64,000 nucleotides of DNA from Bog-950 sp044225825 (GTDB lineage Bacteria > Bacteroidota > Bacteroidia > Chitinophagales > LD1). Made by a program: the position numbers and the translations under genes. The DNA lies in NCBI GenBank assembly GCA_044225825.1, contig JBGAIB010000005.1, forward strand, positions 1 through 64,000. The letters are read 5' to 3'. Positions 37,291-46,223 of this stretch are shown in pieces. Under the pieces are notes generated by a model, which worked only from the letters and a program-made list of their open reading frames with translations, did not search any database and was not told the origin of the DNA. The first letter of the stretch is position 1, and each line of letters starts with the position of its first letter.

Positions 37291-37854
37291 ATGAAGGCTT
37301 TACTTCCCTTTGTGCTTTTATTGGTGCTTATGAACAGCAGCTATGCTGTTTCCGATGGAAACCTGCTGGGCCGCATTACGGTTAAGGAAACCAAACAAGT
37401 GCTGGCCTTTGCCGAAATTACACTGGAAAGCAATGTAGATAAGGTGGTGATAACGGCTAATGAATATGGCCTGTACTATGCCAACCATATACCCACCGGA
37501 AAGTATAAAATGACCGTAGTTTTCAATAACCGCACTTTTGTAATGAAGAATGTACGGGTGTATGATGGGTATACCATGGAAGCCAACATGGCCTTGAGTA
37601 ATGATACAGCGCTGGCTGCAGTGGTAGAAATTACTTATACCGAAAGTCAGGTTAGTTCCGTGCAAAGCACCGACATAACCCTGCGCAATAACAGCAATAA
37701 GCAGGCTACCCGCCCATTAAGCGAGGCGCTCAGCGCCCAACCCGGCATCGATATCCGCGACGGCCGCCTGTTTGTAAAAGGCAGCGATCAGGTAAAAGTG
37801 TTTATCGACGGTACGCCCGTTATGGGGCAGCCGCGATTAGATCGTATTTGGTAG
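37291..37854 (+). CDS. Secreted CarboxypepD_reg plus truncated TonB-plug protein
   Basis: 187 residues: signal peptide ending near SSYA (about 20), a carboxypeptidase-regulatory-like beta-sandwich (about 25-105; GRITVKETKQVLAFAEITL, HIPTGKYKMTVVF), then a TonB-plug-like segment (LSEALSAQPGIDIRDGRLFVKG, VKVFIDGTPVMGQPRL). It stops right after the plug core, where a TonB-dependent receptor would continue into its barrel. No barrel frame follows. Its paralogue is 30 bp downstream, so they look like a pair. Confidence 0.75.
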   Translation: MKALLPFVLLLVLMNSSYAVSDGNLLGRITVKETKQVLAFAEITLESNVDKVVITANEYGLYYANHIPTGKYKMTVVFNNRTFVMKNVRVYDGYTMEANMALSNDTALAAVVEITYTESQVSSVQSTDITLRNNSNKQATRPLSEALSAQPGIDIRDGRLFVKGSDQVKVFIDGTPVMGQPRLDRIW

Positions 37855-37884
37855 AACCTTAGTCATTGTTCACTATAAATTCAA

Positions 37885-38571
37885 ATGAGTATGAAAGCAT
37901 TCCTCAAAATTCAATTTTTCACGCTGTTACTGATGCTTTGCAGCAGTGGCTTTGCACAAACCGCTAGCGTAAGCGGTAAAGTTACCTACCCCGATAAAGC
38001 CTTGATACCGGGCGCGCGTATCCAATTTGTTTGCCAGGGCAACAAATTAATGTTTGCCAGCACCGATAGCGGCCTGTTTTACGCCAGCAACCTGCCCGCA
38101 GGCACCTACGATATTTCTGTAGGGCTATCGCAAACCACCACGCTGGTTAAAAAAGGTGTAAAGATTGTAGCAGGCGATGATCTGAATCTTGACCTGGTAT
38201 ATGACGATGCCATTGAGTTAAAGGATATTATTATCGACGGTGGCGAGAGCCGAAAACCGCTGATACCTAAAGTTATCTCCAGCGGACCGGCCTACGACCG
38301 AACCGAAATAAGCAAGATGGCCATTACTAAAATTGATCAGATACCGCTGCCGGGTGTGGTGCAGGCCGAAAATGGTAAAGTTTATGCCCATGGTTCGCGC
38401 GAGGGCGGTGTGCAGTATTACATCGACAATTGCAAAATAATGGGTAGTCCCAACATCCCACTTTGCGGTTTAGATTTCTTCCAGAGCTATATCGGCTACA
38501 TACCAGCCAAGTACGGCGATAGTAACGGCGGGGTAATAGCCATCGAAACCCGTAGCTTCTTCACTGAATAA
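37885..38571 (+). CDS. Secreted CarboxypepD_reg plus TonB-plug protein, paralogue of the preceding gene
   Basis: 228 residues with signal peptide ending GFAQ (about 25), a CarboxypepD_reg-like domain (about 28-110; GKVTYPDKALIPGARI, NLPAGTYDISVGL) and a plug-like domain (about 140-225) with YYIDNCKIMGSP and a C-terminal IGYIPAKYGDSNGGVIAIET that matches the end of TonB plugs. There is no barrel. ATG 37891 is an alternative start two codons in. A strong terminator follows, so this is the end of the transcript. Confidence 0.75.
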   Translation: MSMKAFLKIQFFTLLLMLCSSGFAQTASVSGKVTYPDKALIPGARIQFVCQGNKLMFASTDSGLFYASNLPAGTYDISVGLSQTTTLVKKGVKIVAGDDLNLDLVYDDAIELKDIIIDGGESRKPLIPKVISSGPAYDRTEISKMAITKIDQIPLPGVVQAENGKVYAHGSREGGVQYYIDNCKIMGSPNIPLCGLDFFQSYIGYIPAKYGDSNGGVIAIETRSFFTE

Positions 38572-38591
38572 ACATTCATTTTTTGGTTAAA

Positions 38592-38622
38592 GCTCCTCTG
38601 CTTCTGTAGGGGAGTTTTTTTT
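38592..38622 (+). terminator. Intrinsic terminator of the plug-protein pair
   Basis: A short GC stem (CTCC near 38593 with GGGGAG at 38609-38614) is followed by nine T residues. It lies 20 bp after the stop codon. Confidence 0.75.
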
Positions 38623-38671
38623 ATGCCTTTTACTGTATATAGGGCCACTTAACACATATAATGTTATCTAA

Positions 38672-38810
38672 TTTGTAACCCCAAGTGGGAACCCACCCCA
38701 AAAATTAGCATTGAAAACCAATAGGTTAAATGGGTATCAAAAAAAACTTTGGATACCCACCCATGTGGGAACCCACTTTTTAGCTCCCTTAAAAAAGGAT
38801 GGGTTACAAA
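38672..38810. repeat. Nested inverted-repeat element
   Basis: Outer arms TTTGTAACCC (38672-38681) and GGGTTACAAA (38801-38810) are perfect inverted copies. Inside are two identical near-palindromes GTGGGAACCCAC (38685-38696 and 38765-38776) and a central hairpin TGGGTATC (38731-38738) / GATACCCA (38752-38759). The whole could fold into one long structure or several small ones. Lying in a noncoding gap, it may be a small non-autonomous repeat element or an RNA structure. No coding sequence was seen in it. Confidence 0.65.
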
Positions 38811-38813
38811 GGG

Positions 38814-38850
38814 CTAAAAGCAGAAAATCCCCCGCCATAGCTGGCGGAGG
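38814..38850 (-). terminator. Probable terminator downstream of rpoD
   Basis: CCGCCA (38832-38837) pairs with TGGCGG (38842-38847) around a TAGC loop, with extra C/G pairs outside. Read on the minus strand it is followed by GATTTTCTGCTTTT. It would close a 120-nt 3' region of the sigma-factor transcript. Confidence 0.6.
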
Positions 38851-38876
38851 AGTTTTCTATTGGAACCGAGATTGAA

Positions 38877-38965
38877 GGACTCTTTCAGAACAGGCATTTC
38901 GGTTAAACGCGGTGTTCTCTGTTAGTCTCCGGAGGTCACTGTCTTTACTCCAGTAACACATCCGG
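38877..38965 (-). ncRNA. Structured 3' region or candidate small RNA behind rpoD
   Basis: Two adjacent stem-loops between the rpoD stop and its terminator. One has AGAACA (38887-38892) with TGTTCT (38913-38918), flanked by GGACT and AGTCTCC; the other has CCGGA..TCCGG outer arms (38929-38965) with an inner GTCACTG/CAGTAAC stem. I see no match to tRNA, 6S, SRP or tmRNA signatures. It could be a 3'UTR-derived RNA or only a decay barrier. Confidence 0.3.
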
Positions 38966-38971
38966 AAATAT

Positions 38972-39838
38972 CTAGGACGTATGCAGGTAATTGTGCAACG
39001 ACGTTATATTGGTTGATTCTTTTAACCGTTGAATACATTTCTCTTTTATCTGGCGTACCCGTTCGCGGGTCAGGTTAAACTTCTCTCCTATTTCCTCCAG
39101 GGTCATAGGGGTTTTACCGTTCAGGCCAAAGTAGCTGGTAATAATCTCCGATTCGCGTTCGGTAAGGTTACTGAGTGCAACGTTCAGTTGGTTCTCAACG
39201 TTCTTCTGCATCAGTTGATCCTCTACTGTTAAACTATCCTTATCATAGAGCGTTTCGTGTAAGGACACGTCTTCGCTGCTGTGCACCTTCATATCGGTGC
39301 TAAGGGTATAGCTGTTGATACGGAAGTATTCTTCAATTTCCTCTTTGGTCATACCAAGCATCTCCATCAGTTCTTCAACATCCGGCTCCCGCTGGTACTC
39401 CTGTTCAAATTGCTGAAAGGCTTTGGTAATCTTAGTATAGGCGCCAATCTTACTTACGGGCAAGCGAATAATTCGGCTTTGCTCCACTATACTCTGCATT
39501 ATCGCCTGTCGAATCCACCACACGGCATACGATATAAACTTAAAGCCGCGTGTTTCATCAAACTTATAGGCTGCTCGCATCAGGCCCAGGTTTCCTTCAT
39601 TAATAAGGTCGCTTAAGGGTAAGCCCTGGTTTTGGTATTGCTTGGCAACGCTTACTACAAACCGCAGGTTGCTGCTAACCAACTTTTCAAGGGCATCCGA
39701 ATCCCCTTGTCTGATACGGCGGGCTAAGTCAGCTTCCTCCTCTGCTGTCAGTAACCCGTGACGCGAAATGTCATTCAGGTATTTATCTACCTGCGAGTCG
39801 CGCCTTGCAATGTTGTGAGTAATTTTTAACTGCCTCAT
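38972..39838 (-). CDS. rpoD: Primary RNA polymerase sigma factor (RpoD/SigA, Bacteroidota type)
   Basis: 288 residues with regions 1.2 to 4 and no large region 1.1, the standard size in Bacteroidota. Region 2 motifs: LVSSNLRFVVSVAKQYQNQG, LINEGNLGLMRAAYKFD, FISYAVWWIRQAIMQSI. Region 4: LEEIGEKFNLTRERVRQIKEKC, the -33-recognising helix-turn-helix. It recognises the TTTG/TAnnTTTG promoters of this phylum, which fits boxes seen elsewhere in the window. It is monocistronic with a structured 3' region. Confidence 0.93.
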   Translation of the reverse strand: MRQLKITHNIARRDSQVDKYLNDISRHGLLTAEEEADLARRIRQGDSDALEKLVSSNLRFVVSVAKQYQNQGLPLSDLINEGNLGLMRAAYKFDETRGFKFISYAVWWIRQAIMQSIVEQSRIIRLPVSKIGAYTKITKAFQQFEQEYQREPDVEELMEMLGMTKEEIEEYFRINSYTLSTDMKVHSSEDVSLHETLYDKDSLTVEDQLMQKNVENQLNVALSNLTERESEIITSYFGLNGKTPMTLEEIGEKFNLTRERVRQIKEKCIQRLKESTNITSLHNYLHTS

Positions 39839-39983
39839 AGGCTAATTTTTTCCCGGTTATTCCAATTACCTAACCTTTACGCCCCGCAGGTCAAAAAGTT
39901 ACAAATCCGGAAAAAAAACAGCTATTTACAAGCACTGCTTGTAAGCCCACAACCTGCAGCAAGAAATCTACAAGGCCAGCCCA

Positions 39984-40649
39984 CTAAAGTTCAAGGGATT
40001 GCGCTAAAAGCCGGTTTACCGCTGTGCTTTGCGCCATATTCATTACATGGCTTCCTCCCGGCACAGCAAGGGCGTCCTTAATAAGACGGAACGGAAAGAG
40101 TTGATCATTGGTGCCATGGATATGAATCACCGGGCCATGCACGGCTGGCGGTTGCCAATTTATAACCGCATCAATAGCCCATTCAATAAAGGCGGCATCG
40201 GTCTCATCTGCCATCTGCTTAATAACTGCCGAAATCGCCCCATCACCACGGCTGTTCAACCGCTGGGCGGCCACGTTGTTAAAACGCTTAAAAGTAGTGC
40301 CCGACAGTAATTTATGTAACCGCAGGTAGCGCATCGAGCGGATGAAGGCAGGAAGTTCGTCCCGGCTTTTAACGCTGGCCAGCAATATCGTCTTCTGTGG
40401 TTTAAGCCGATATGCTAATTCCATAGCGACCATACCTCCAAGCGAGGTGCCTACTACATAAAATGGGCGCGAAGTATTAATATGCCTGATAAACCGTTCG
40501 GCATATTGCCCAAGGGTTTGGCCCGTTACCGGTGGCAAATGTTCCAATACCATTGCCTGGGGGAATATCTCCAATTGCGGTGCATACATACGCTTATCGG
40601 CACCGAGGCCGGGAATTAGATAAATGGAAGGTTGCGCAACCGTGAACAT
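39984..40649 (-). CDS. Alpha/beta hydrolase
   Basis: 221 residues of the alpha/beta hydrolase fold. The oxyanion region is IYLIPGLGADKRM, the nucleophile elbow is GTSLGGMVA (Ser), an acidic residue lies in HIHGTNDQLFP and the catalytic His in PGGSHVMN. No lid domain beyond a short helical insertion (about 110-150). Substrate unknown. Divergent from the enoyl reductase-like gene 86 bp away. Confidence 0.82.
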   Translation of the reverse strand: MFTVAQPSIYLIPGLGADKRMYAPQLEIFPQAMVLEHLPPVTGQTLGQYAERFIRHINTSRPFYVVGTSLGGMVAMELAYRLKPQKTILLASVKSRDELPAFIRSMRYLRLHKLLSGTTFKRFNNVAAQRLNSRGDGAISAVIKQMADETDAAFIEWAIDAVINWQPPAVHGPVIHIHGTNDQLFPFRLIKDALAVPGGSHVMNMAQSTAVNRLLAQSLEL

Positions 40650-40735
40650 TCAGTGAAGATTAAGCGTTGTTTCAAAAACAGGTTGTCTTTCAAATAAAGA
40701 AATCGTACATTCATTCAATAAACCACAGAACCCAC

Positions 40736-41794
40736 ATGAAAGACGGCTGGCTAATTTACGGATGTTACGGATACACAGGCAAGCTAATTGCCGAGTTTGC
40801 CGTAAGCAAAGGACTAAAGCCAACTTTGGCAGGAAGGGACGAAAAGCGAACGGCGGAACTTGCAGACCAGCTGGGGCTGAATTACCGGGTATTTGATCTG
40901 GAGGATGAAGGGCGCATAACAGAAGAATTGAAGCCATTTAAGGCTGTTTTGCACTGCGCCGGTCCTTTTAAATACACAGCCGCCAAAATGGCCCGGGCCT
41001 GTATAACTGCACGCACCCACTACCTGGACATTACAGGTGAATACGAGGTGTTTGAAAAGATATTCCGGATGAATGATGCTGCTGAAGAAGCCGGGGTATT
41101 GCTGCTGCCCGGCGTAGGCTTCGATGTAGTACCCTCCGATTGTCTGGCACTCTATTTAAAGGAGAAACTGCCTACCGCCGATACACTTGAACTTGCCCTT
41201 TTGCAACAGGGTGGTAAACTATCCCACGGTACTGCTATTACGGTTGCCGAAAACCTGGGAGAGGAAACTGCTATACGCCAACGCGGCCGCATAAACAAGG
41301 TTAAGAATGGCAGCCTGTTGCGTACCATTACTATTAGTGGTAAGGAAAGGCAGGCAGTAGCTATTTCCTGGGGCGACGTAGCTTCCGCCTACCGTTCCAC
41401 CGCTATTCCCAATATCATTGTATTCAATATGCTGCCACCCAAGGTAATAAGCAGTATGAAGTGGAGCAACAGCATTGGTTTTTTGTTCCGGATGCCGTTA
41501 GTAAAGCGCTTTCTTATAAACAGGATTAAGAGCCGGCCGGCCGGTCCTTCGGAAGAAATGCGCAAAAATGCCAAAACCTTCATTTGGGGAGAGGCAGGTA
41601 ATGCATTGGGCATCACTAAACAGGCTTTATTGGAGTTACCCGAAGGATATACCCTTACTTATTTAACCGCAGTCAGCATTGTTGAAAAAATACTGGAAAA
41701 GGAGCCCCCACATGGATCTAAAACCCCTGCCCAGGTGTTCGGTAAGGACTTCATTATGGAGTTTGAGGGGGTAAAACGCAAAGATTTAAACTGA
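40736..41794 (+). CDS. Saccharopine dehydrogenase-like NAD(P)-binding oxidoreductase
   Basis: About 352 residues from ATG 40736 (MKDGWLIYGCYGYTGKL). The N-terminal Rossmann loop YGCYGYTGKLIAEFA and VLHCAGPFKYTAAKMARACI, then LLLPGVGFDVVPSDCLA, match the saccharopine dehydrogenase-like / trans-acting enoyl reductase family of uncertain substrates. An in-frame start at 40667 adds 23 residues with no Rossmann features. No partner genes indicate a pathway. Confidence 0.8.
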   Translation: MKDGWLIYGCYGYTGKLIAEFAVSKGLKPTLAGRDEKRTAELADQLGLNYRVFDLEDEGRITEELKPFKAVLHCAGPFKYTAAKMARACITARTHYLDITGEYEVFEKIFRMNDAAEEAGVLLLPGVGFDVVPSDCLALYLKEKLPTADTLELALLQQGGKLSHGTAITVAENLGEETAIRQRGRINKVKNGSLLRTITISGKERQAVAISWGDVASAYRSTAIPNIIVFNMLPPKVISSMKWSNSIGFLFRMPLVKRFLINRIKSRPAGPSEEMRKNAKTFIWGEAGNALGITKQALLELPEGYTLTYLTAVSIVEKILEKEPPHGSKTPAQVFGKDFIMEFEGVKRKDLN

Positions 41795-41913
41795 TAACAC
41801 CAACAAAATTGGCTGGCGCGCGTATACTAGCCGGAACCCAAAGGCAATGGTATGTTAATAACCAACAGATTGCCCTTGAAATATAGTGTAACTTAGTATT
41901 TATTAAAAACGTT

Positions 41914-44412
41914 ATGGCTTTGCAGCCGTTAAGCGATTATATCAGCATTAGCGATGCCAGCGGGTTATCTGCTGCCATTCATTTCCGCAATATTGTGGAA
42001 TGGATTAATGAAGGCATTTTTTGTGTAAATGCTGAAGGCATTATCATTTATGCCAACGACCAATTTTGCCGTAACCTCGGCTACGCTTACCACGAAATAC
42101 TGAACACCCCCATTTTCAACTATTTCTGGGATGAAGAGCAGGCCCGTATTTCAGCCCAAAAACTGGAACTCCGCAAAAAAGGTCTTAGCGACAGCTACGA
42201 GATAAAGATGAAGCGCAAGAACGGCGCTGCAGCCTGGATACGCGTAAATGGCAAACCTGTATTTGACGCAAAAGGCCAATTCGTAGCCTCCATTGCCATT
42301 CATATCGATATTACCGAACAGAAGAAGCTGGAAGAAGAACTGATCGAAGCCAAGGAGGACCTGGAACAGAAGGTAGTAACCCGTACCAGGCAACTTTCAG
42401 AAGCCAACCATAAGCTTAACGAACAGATCAGAGCCAAAAAATTGGCTGAAATATCACTGATAAACAGCGAAAAGCGATTCCGTGACATTTACATTAACTC
42501 TCCTGATGCCATTTACGTGGAAAGCCACGAGGGCATCATTTTGGATGTAAATGAAGCAACCTGCAAATTACATGGCGAAACCGCCGAAACCCTGATCGGT
42601 AAAAGCATTTTCGAAATATCTCCAAAGGAAGTACACGACATAATCCGTAATCGCCAACCACAACTTATAAGCGGAGAGATCAATAAGTTTGAAAGCGAAT
42701 GTACCACCAAGGATGGCAGAGTTTTGCCTATTGAAGTAAGCGTAGCAAGCATTGTCTTTAAAGAAAAGCCTTGCCTGCTAATGCACGTACGCGATATTAC
42801 CGACCGTGTAAAACACCAGGAGCTACTTCGGAAGTTAAATGAGGAACTTGAGGCAAAAGTTCGCGAACGCACCGCCGAGTTAGAGGCAGCCAATGATAAG
42901 CTGTTGGTAGAAGCGCAACAACGCGAACGAATGCACGAGGAATTACAGAAACAAAAGGACTTCCTGCGTTTGATTATTGACTCCTCCCCTAGCCTGATAT
43001 TCGTAAAAGACCAGGACGGACGTTTCTTGCTCGCTAACGAATCAGCCGCTCGTTTCTACAATATGACTACCCAGCAAATGGAGGGTCATTACGATAGTGA
43101 ACAGAACTTTAACCGTGATGAATTAAGTTACTTTCAATGGCAAGACGAGGAAGTTATTCGCTCGGGCCAGGAAGTTCAGTTCCCTGAAAAGAGCTATTTG
43201 AATCCCGAAACTGGTAAACTTACCTGGCTTTCTACCATTAAAAAACCTATACCATCTCTCCTACACAGTGGTAAAAACATTTTAGGTATTGCCACCGATG
43301 TTTCGGCAATCAAGGAAACCAAAATAGAGCTGAAGAAATCGGAGCAGTTATACCGCGAAATAGCTCGTAACCTGCCAAAAGCAGCTATGTTTATCTTTGA
43401 TAAGGACCTGCGGTTTACGCTGGCAGAAGGACCGCTGGTAGGTGTAATAAGCAAGCCTAAGCACGAAATAGAAGGGAAAACCATTTATGAGGCTATAAGA
43501 CCGAATGAAATACCTCGGGTTGAAAAAATATACCGACAAATTCTGGAGGGTGATAATAGTGAGTTTGAAACCTCGCACTTTGAGCGCCACATACGTATCC
43601 ACCACATTCCAATCCGCGATGATAAAAATGAGATTATCTATGGCATGGTAATGGTGTTCGATATTACGGACCTGAAGGCCGTGCAACAAGAACTTGAAAA
43701 ACGTGCCCGCGAGTTGGAGCGATCCAATGAAGAATTGGAGCGTTTTGCCTACGTCTCATCGCATGACCTACAAGGGCCATTACGCACAATTGCCAGCTAT
43801 ATGCAATTGCTGGAAATGCGCTACAAGGATAAACTGGACGCCGAAGCAGCCGAGTTTATCACCTTCTCGGTAAACGGAGCTAAGCGTATGCAAGCTCTTA
43901 TACAGGACCTTCTTAGTTATTCCCGTTTGTCATCAGCACCTAAGTCTAAGGGCAAGGTCCGCATTGGTGATGTGGTTGAAATTGCCCTGAACAATCTTAG
44001 TGCGGCTATACAAAGTAGTCAGGCTAAAATTATAGTAGGCGATATGCCCGAAATAACAGCAGAAAGCAGTCAACTCTTACAACTTTATCAAAATTTGATT
44101 GACAACGCTTTAAAATTTGTGCCTAAGGACAGGGAGCCTCAACTCACCTTACACGCTATAGAGCATGATGAGGAATGGGAGTTTACCATACAGGACAACG
44201 GCATAGGTATACGAAGCGATTTTAAAGAACGCATCTTCCATATCTTCCAGCGCCTGCACACCGATAATGAATACGCTGGAACTGGTGTGGGCCTTGCTAT
44301 CTGCAAAAAAATAGTTCAACTTCATGGAGGGCGCATTTGGTTTGAAAGCGAACCGGGTAATGGCACAACCTTCCATTTCACCATTAGCAAATACTTAGAA
44401 AACGTCAAATAA
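41914..44412 (+). CDS. Cytoplasmic multi-PAS sensor histidine kinase
   Basis: 832 residues, no membrane segment. Four PAS domains at about 20-140, 190-310, 350-470 and 480-595, joined by coiled coils (LEQKVVTRTRQLSEANHKL, LEAKVRERTAELEAANDKL). The dimerisation domain has the phospho-acceptor His in FAYVSSHDLQGPLRTIASYMQ (about 615), and the ATPase has NLIDNALKF, DNGIGI and GTGVGLAICKKIVQLHGG. No receiver follows; it is probably an orphan kinase. The ligand of the PAS domains is unknown; no heme- or flavin-specific motif is evident. Confidence 0.9.
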   Translation: MALQPLSDYISISDASGLSAAIHFRNIVEWINEGIFCVNAEGIIIYANDQFCRNLGYAYHEILNTPIFNYFWDEEQARISAQKLELRKKGLSDSYEIKMKRKNGAAAWIRVNGKPVFDAKGQFVASIAIHIDITEQKKLEEELIEAKEDLEQKVVTRTRQLSEANHKLNEQIRAKKLAEISLINSEKRFRDIYINSPDAIYVESHEGIILDVNEATCKLHGETAETLIGKSIFEISPKEVHDIIRNRQPQLISGEINKFESECTTKDGRVLPIEVSVASIVFKEKPCLLMHVRDITDRVKHQELLRKLNEELEAKVRERTAELEAANDKLLVEAQQRERMHEELQKQKDFLRLIIDSSPSLIFVKDQDGRFLLANESAARFYNMTTQQMEGHYDSEQNFNRDELSYFQWQDEEVIRSGQEVQFPEKSYLNPETGKLTWLSTIKKPIPSLLHSGKNILGIATDVSAIKETKIELKKSEQLYREIARNLPKAAMFIFDKDLRFTLAEGPLVGVISKPKHEIEGKTIYEAIRPNEIPRVEKIYRQILEGDNSEFETSHFERHIRIHHIPIRDDKNEIIYGMVMVFDITDLKAVQQELEKRARELERSNEELERFAYVSSHDLQGPLRTIASYMQLLEMRYKDKLDAEAAEFITFSVNGAKRMQALIQDLLSYSRLSSAPKSKGKVRIGDVVEIALNNLSAAIQSSQAKIIVGDMPEITAESSQLLQLYQNLIDNALKFVPKDREPQLTLHAIEHDEEWEFTIQDNGIGIRSDFKERIFHIFQRLHTDNEYAGTGVGLAICKKIVQLHGGRIWFESEPGNGTTFHFTISKYLENVK

Positions 44413-44445
44413 TTAAGGCTATCTGGTGTTACATGCGCGAAATTG

Positions 44446-44453
44446 TACTTTTG
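44446..44453 (+). promoter_or_regulatory. Candidate -7 box of the SDR gene
   Basis: TACTTTTG matches TAnnTTTG exactly, 18 bp before the ATG at 44471 and within the 58-bp gap behind the histidine kinase gene. A -33 element is not obvious. Confidence 0.4.
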
Positions 44454-44470
44454 CGCCATATTCCTTCATT

Positions 44471-45241
44471 ATGAATTCAATCCGCGGCAAGTGGGCATTA
44501 ATTACAGGAGCAACCTCCGGGTTTGGCAAGGCTATTGCAGAGCTATTTGCCCAAAACGGATGTAATCTAATCATTACAGGCAGGCGTGGCGAACGCCTGG
44601 AAGCCGCAGAACATGTGTTGCACGAAAAATACGGTGTGCAGGTGTTATCTTATTGTTTTGACGTACGCAGCCTCACTGATTGTATTGAAATGGCCAATGA
44701 CCTGACAAGCCGGGAAATAGTTCCTGACATACTAGTGAACAACGCCGGACTTGCATCGGGTAAAGACAAAATATATGAGGGATTGATTGGTGACTGGGAG
44801 AAAATGATAGATACCAACATAAAGGGCTTACTATACATTACGCGCTCAATCTTACCCATGATGGTAGCGCGTAATGAAGGTCATGTAGTTAACATTGGTT
44901 CAACTGCGGGCCACCAGGTTTACCCGGAAGGAAATGTTTACAATGCTACAAAGTTCGCGGTAAAAGCGCTCAATGAAGCTATTAACCTTGATTTAGTTGG
45001 TACCGGTATCAGGTGTTGTTCGGTTGACCCCGGGGCTGCAGAAACCGAGTTTTCTGAAGTGCGGTTCCATGGGGATATTGAAAAAGCCCAAAAGGTGTAT
45101 CAGGGTTACCAACCGCTCCAGGCAAATGATATAGCCAATGCCGTTTATTACGTGGTAACCACCCCACCACATGTTAATATTACCACTATGGTAATTTACC
45201 CCACAGCACAACGCAATGTGTATGTGTGGGATAAGAAATAG
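44471..45241 (+). CDS. SDR-family NAD(P)-dependent oxidoreductase (YdfG-like)
   Basis: About 256 residues from ATG 44471 (MNSIRGKWALITGATSGFG). Classical SDR features: GATSGFGKAIA cofactor loop, NNAGLASG, catalytic Ser in NIGSTAG and YNATKFAVKAL with Tyr and Lys. The overall sequence resembles YdfG-type serine/3-hydroxy acid dehydrogenases. It has its own candidate -7 box and no metabolic partner nearby. Confidence 0.87.
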   Translation: MNSIRGKWALITGATSGFGKAIAELFAQNGCNLIITGRRGERLEAAEHVLHEKYGVQVLSYCFDVRSLTDCIEMANDLTSREIVPDILVNNAGLASGKDKIYEGLIGDWEKMIDTNIKGLLYITRSILPMMVARNEGHVVNIGSTAGHQVYPEGNVYNATKFAVKALNEAINLDLVGTGIRCCSVDPGAAETEFSEVRFHGDIEKAQKVYQGYQPLQANDIANAVYYVVTTPPHVNITTMVIYPTAQRNVYVWDKK

Positions 45242-45274
45242 TTCAGATAGCATTTGTGCCTTCTATCTAATGTG

Positions 45275-45342
45275 CTGATTAACATCAGGCAGGGTGTTGA
45301 CGCATGTCAGAAAATTCAATAGCCCGTAAGTAGCTATCTTTG
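45275..45342 (+). promoter_or_regulatory. FNR-type site and -7 box upstream of the universal stress gene
   Basis: CTGATTAACATCAG (45275-45288) is a perfect palindrome matching 12 of 14 positions of the FNR/DNR consensus TTGATnnnnATCAA. Its centre is 60.5 bp before the last G of TATCTTTG (45335-45342), a perfect TAnnTTTG -7 box. No -33 TTTG is visible, as expected of an activator-dependent promoter. ATG is at 45359. Confidence 0.55.
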
Positions 45343-45358
45343 TACAAAACTCAGCATT

Positions 45359-46192
45359 ATGAAAAAAATCCTAGCAGCCTTCGATGGCACCAAGTATTCA
45401 GAAGGTGCCTCGCGCTATGCCATGGAAATTGCCAAAGCCACCAATTCGTTGCTGGTAGGCGTATTTATTCAGGACATGCGCTATCTTAATTTTACCTATG
45501 CTTATGCATGGGATCAGCCCTTTGTTGACTTCACTGCCATCGAGCAATCGCAACAAGAAGAAAAGGACAAGGTAGAGCTAAACATTCAACTGTTTAAACG
45601 TGCCTGCGAAGAAAAAGGGATTCACCACAAAATACACCTTGACAAAGGCGTTCCCTTACAGGAACTACTGAAGGAAAGCACTTTTGCGGATATTATAATC
45701 ATTGACGAGAATACAGGATTCTTTTCAATGGGAAACACCACTCCGAACGTTTTTGTAAAAGACGTTTTGGCTGATTCGCATTGTCCTGTTTTGATTGTCC
45801 CACATCATTATCATTATTTCGATAAAGCCTTTTTATGTTATGATGGCAGCCCGTCAAGCGTATTTGCAATAAAGCAGTTTGCTTACCTGTTTCCGGAATT
45901 GGAGGACATGCAAACCACGGTAGTAACGGTAAACGAAAAGTCGTCTAACCACCTGAAGGAAGGCTATAATTTTAAGGACCTCGTTAAGGCACATTTCAAA
46001 GATGTGGAGTACAAAGTATTGCAAGGCAACCCTGAAGAAGAACTTCTAAGTTTTTTAAAGGCGAATGCTGCAAATTCCATTGTAGTTATGGGAGCATATG
46101 GTCGCAATAGTCTGTCACGTATGTTCCATCAAAGTCTATCTAACCGAGTAATTAAGGAACTTAATGTTCCGGTTTTCATCACTCATCAGTAA
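45359..46192 (+). CDS. Tandem-domain universal stress protein
   Basis: 277 residues with two UspA domains: about 1-145 (KKILAAFDGTKYSEGASRYA) and about 150-277 (KAFLCYDGSPSSVFAIKQFA), the second ending with the nucleotide-binding-like VVMGAYGRNSLSRMFHQSLSNRVI. Such proteins help survival under hypoxia and growth arrest in many bacteria. It is preceded by an FNR-type site and followed by a small coiled-coil gene. Its proximity to the cbb3 oxidase block supports an oxygen-limitation role, which is inferred. Confidence 0.88.
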   Translation: MKKILAAFDGTKYSEGASRYAMEIAKATNSLLVGVFIQDMRYLNFTYAYAWDQPFVDFTAIEQSQQEEKDKVELNIQLFKRACEEKGIHHKIHLDKGVPLQELLKESTFADIIIIDENTGFFSMGNTTPNVFVKDVLADSHCPVLIVPHHYHYFDKAFLCYDGSPSSVFAIKQFAYLFPELEDMQTTVVTVNEKSSNHLKEGYNFKDLVKAHFKDVEYKVLQGNPEEELLSFLKANAANSIVVMGAYGRNSLSRMFHQSLSNRVIKELNVPVFITHQ

Positions 46193-46223
46193 GGCGTTTA
46201 AACTAAAACCTAATAAATAACCC

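Noticed and set aside
38860..38970. Possible tRNA behind rpoD
   Set aside because: No T-loop GGTTCRANTCC or cloverleaf pairing could be built on either strand; kept only as a structured region.
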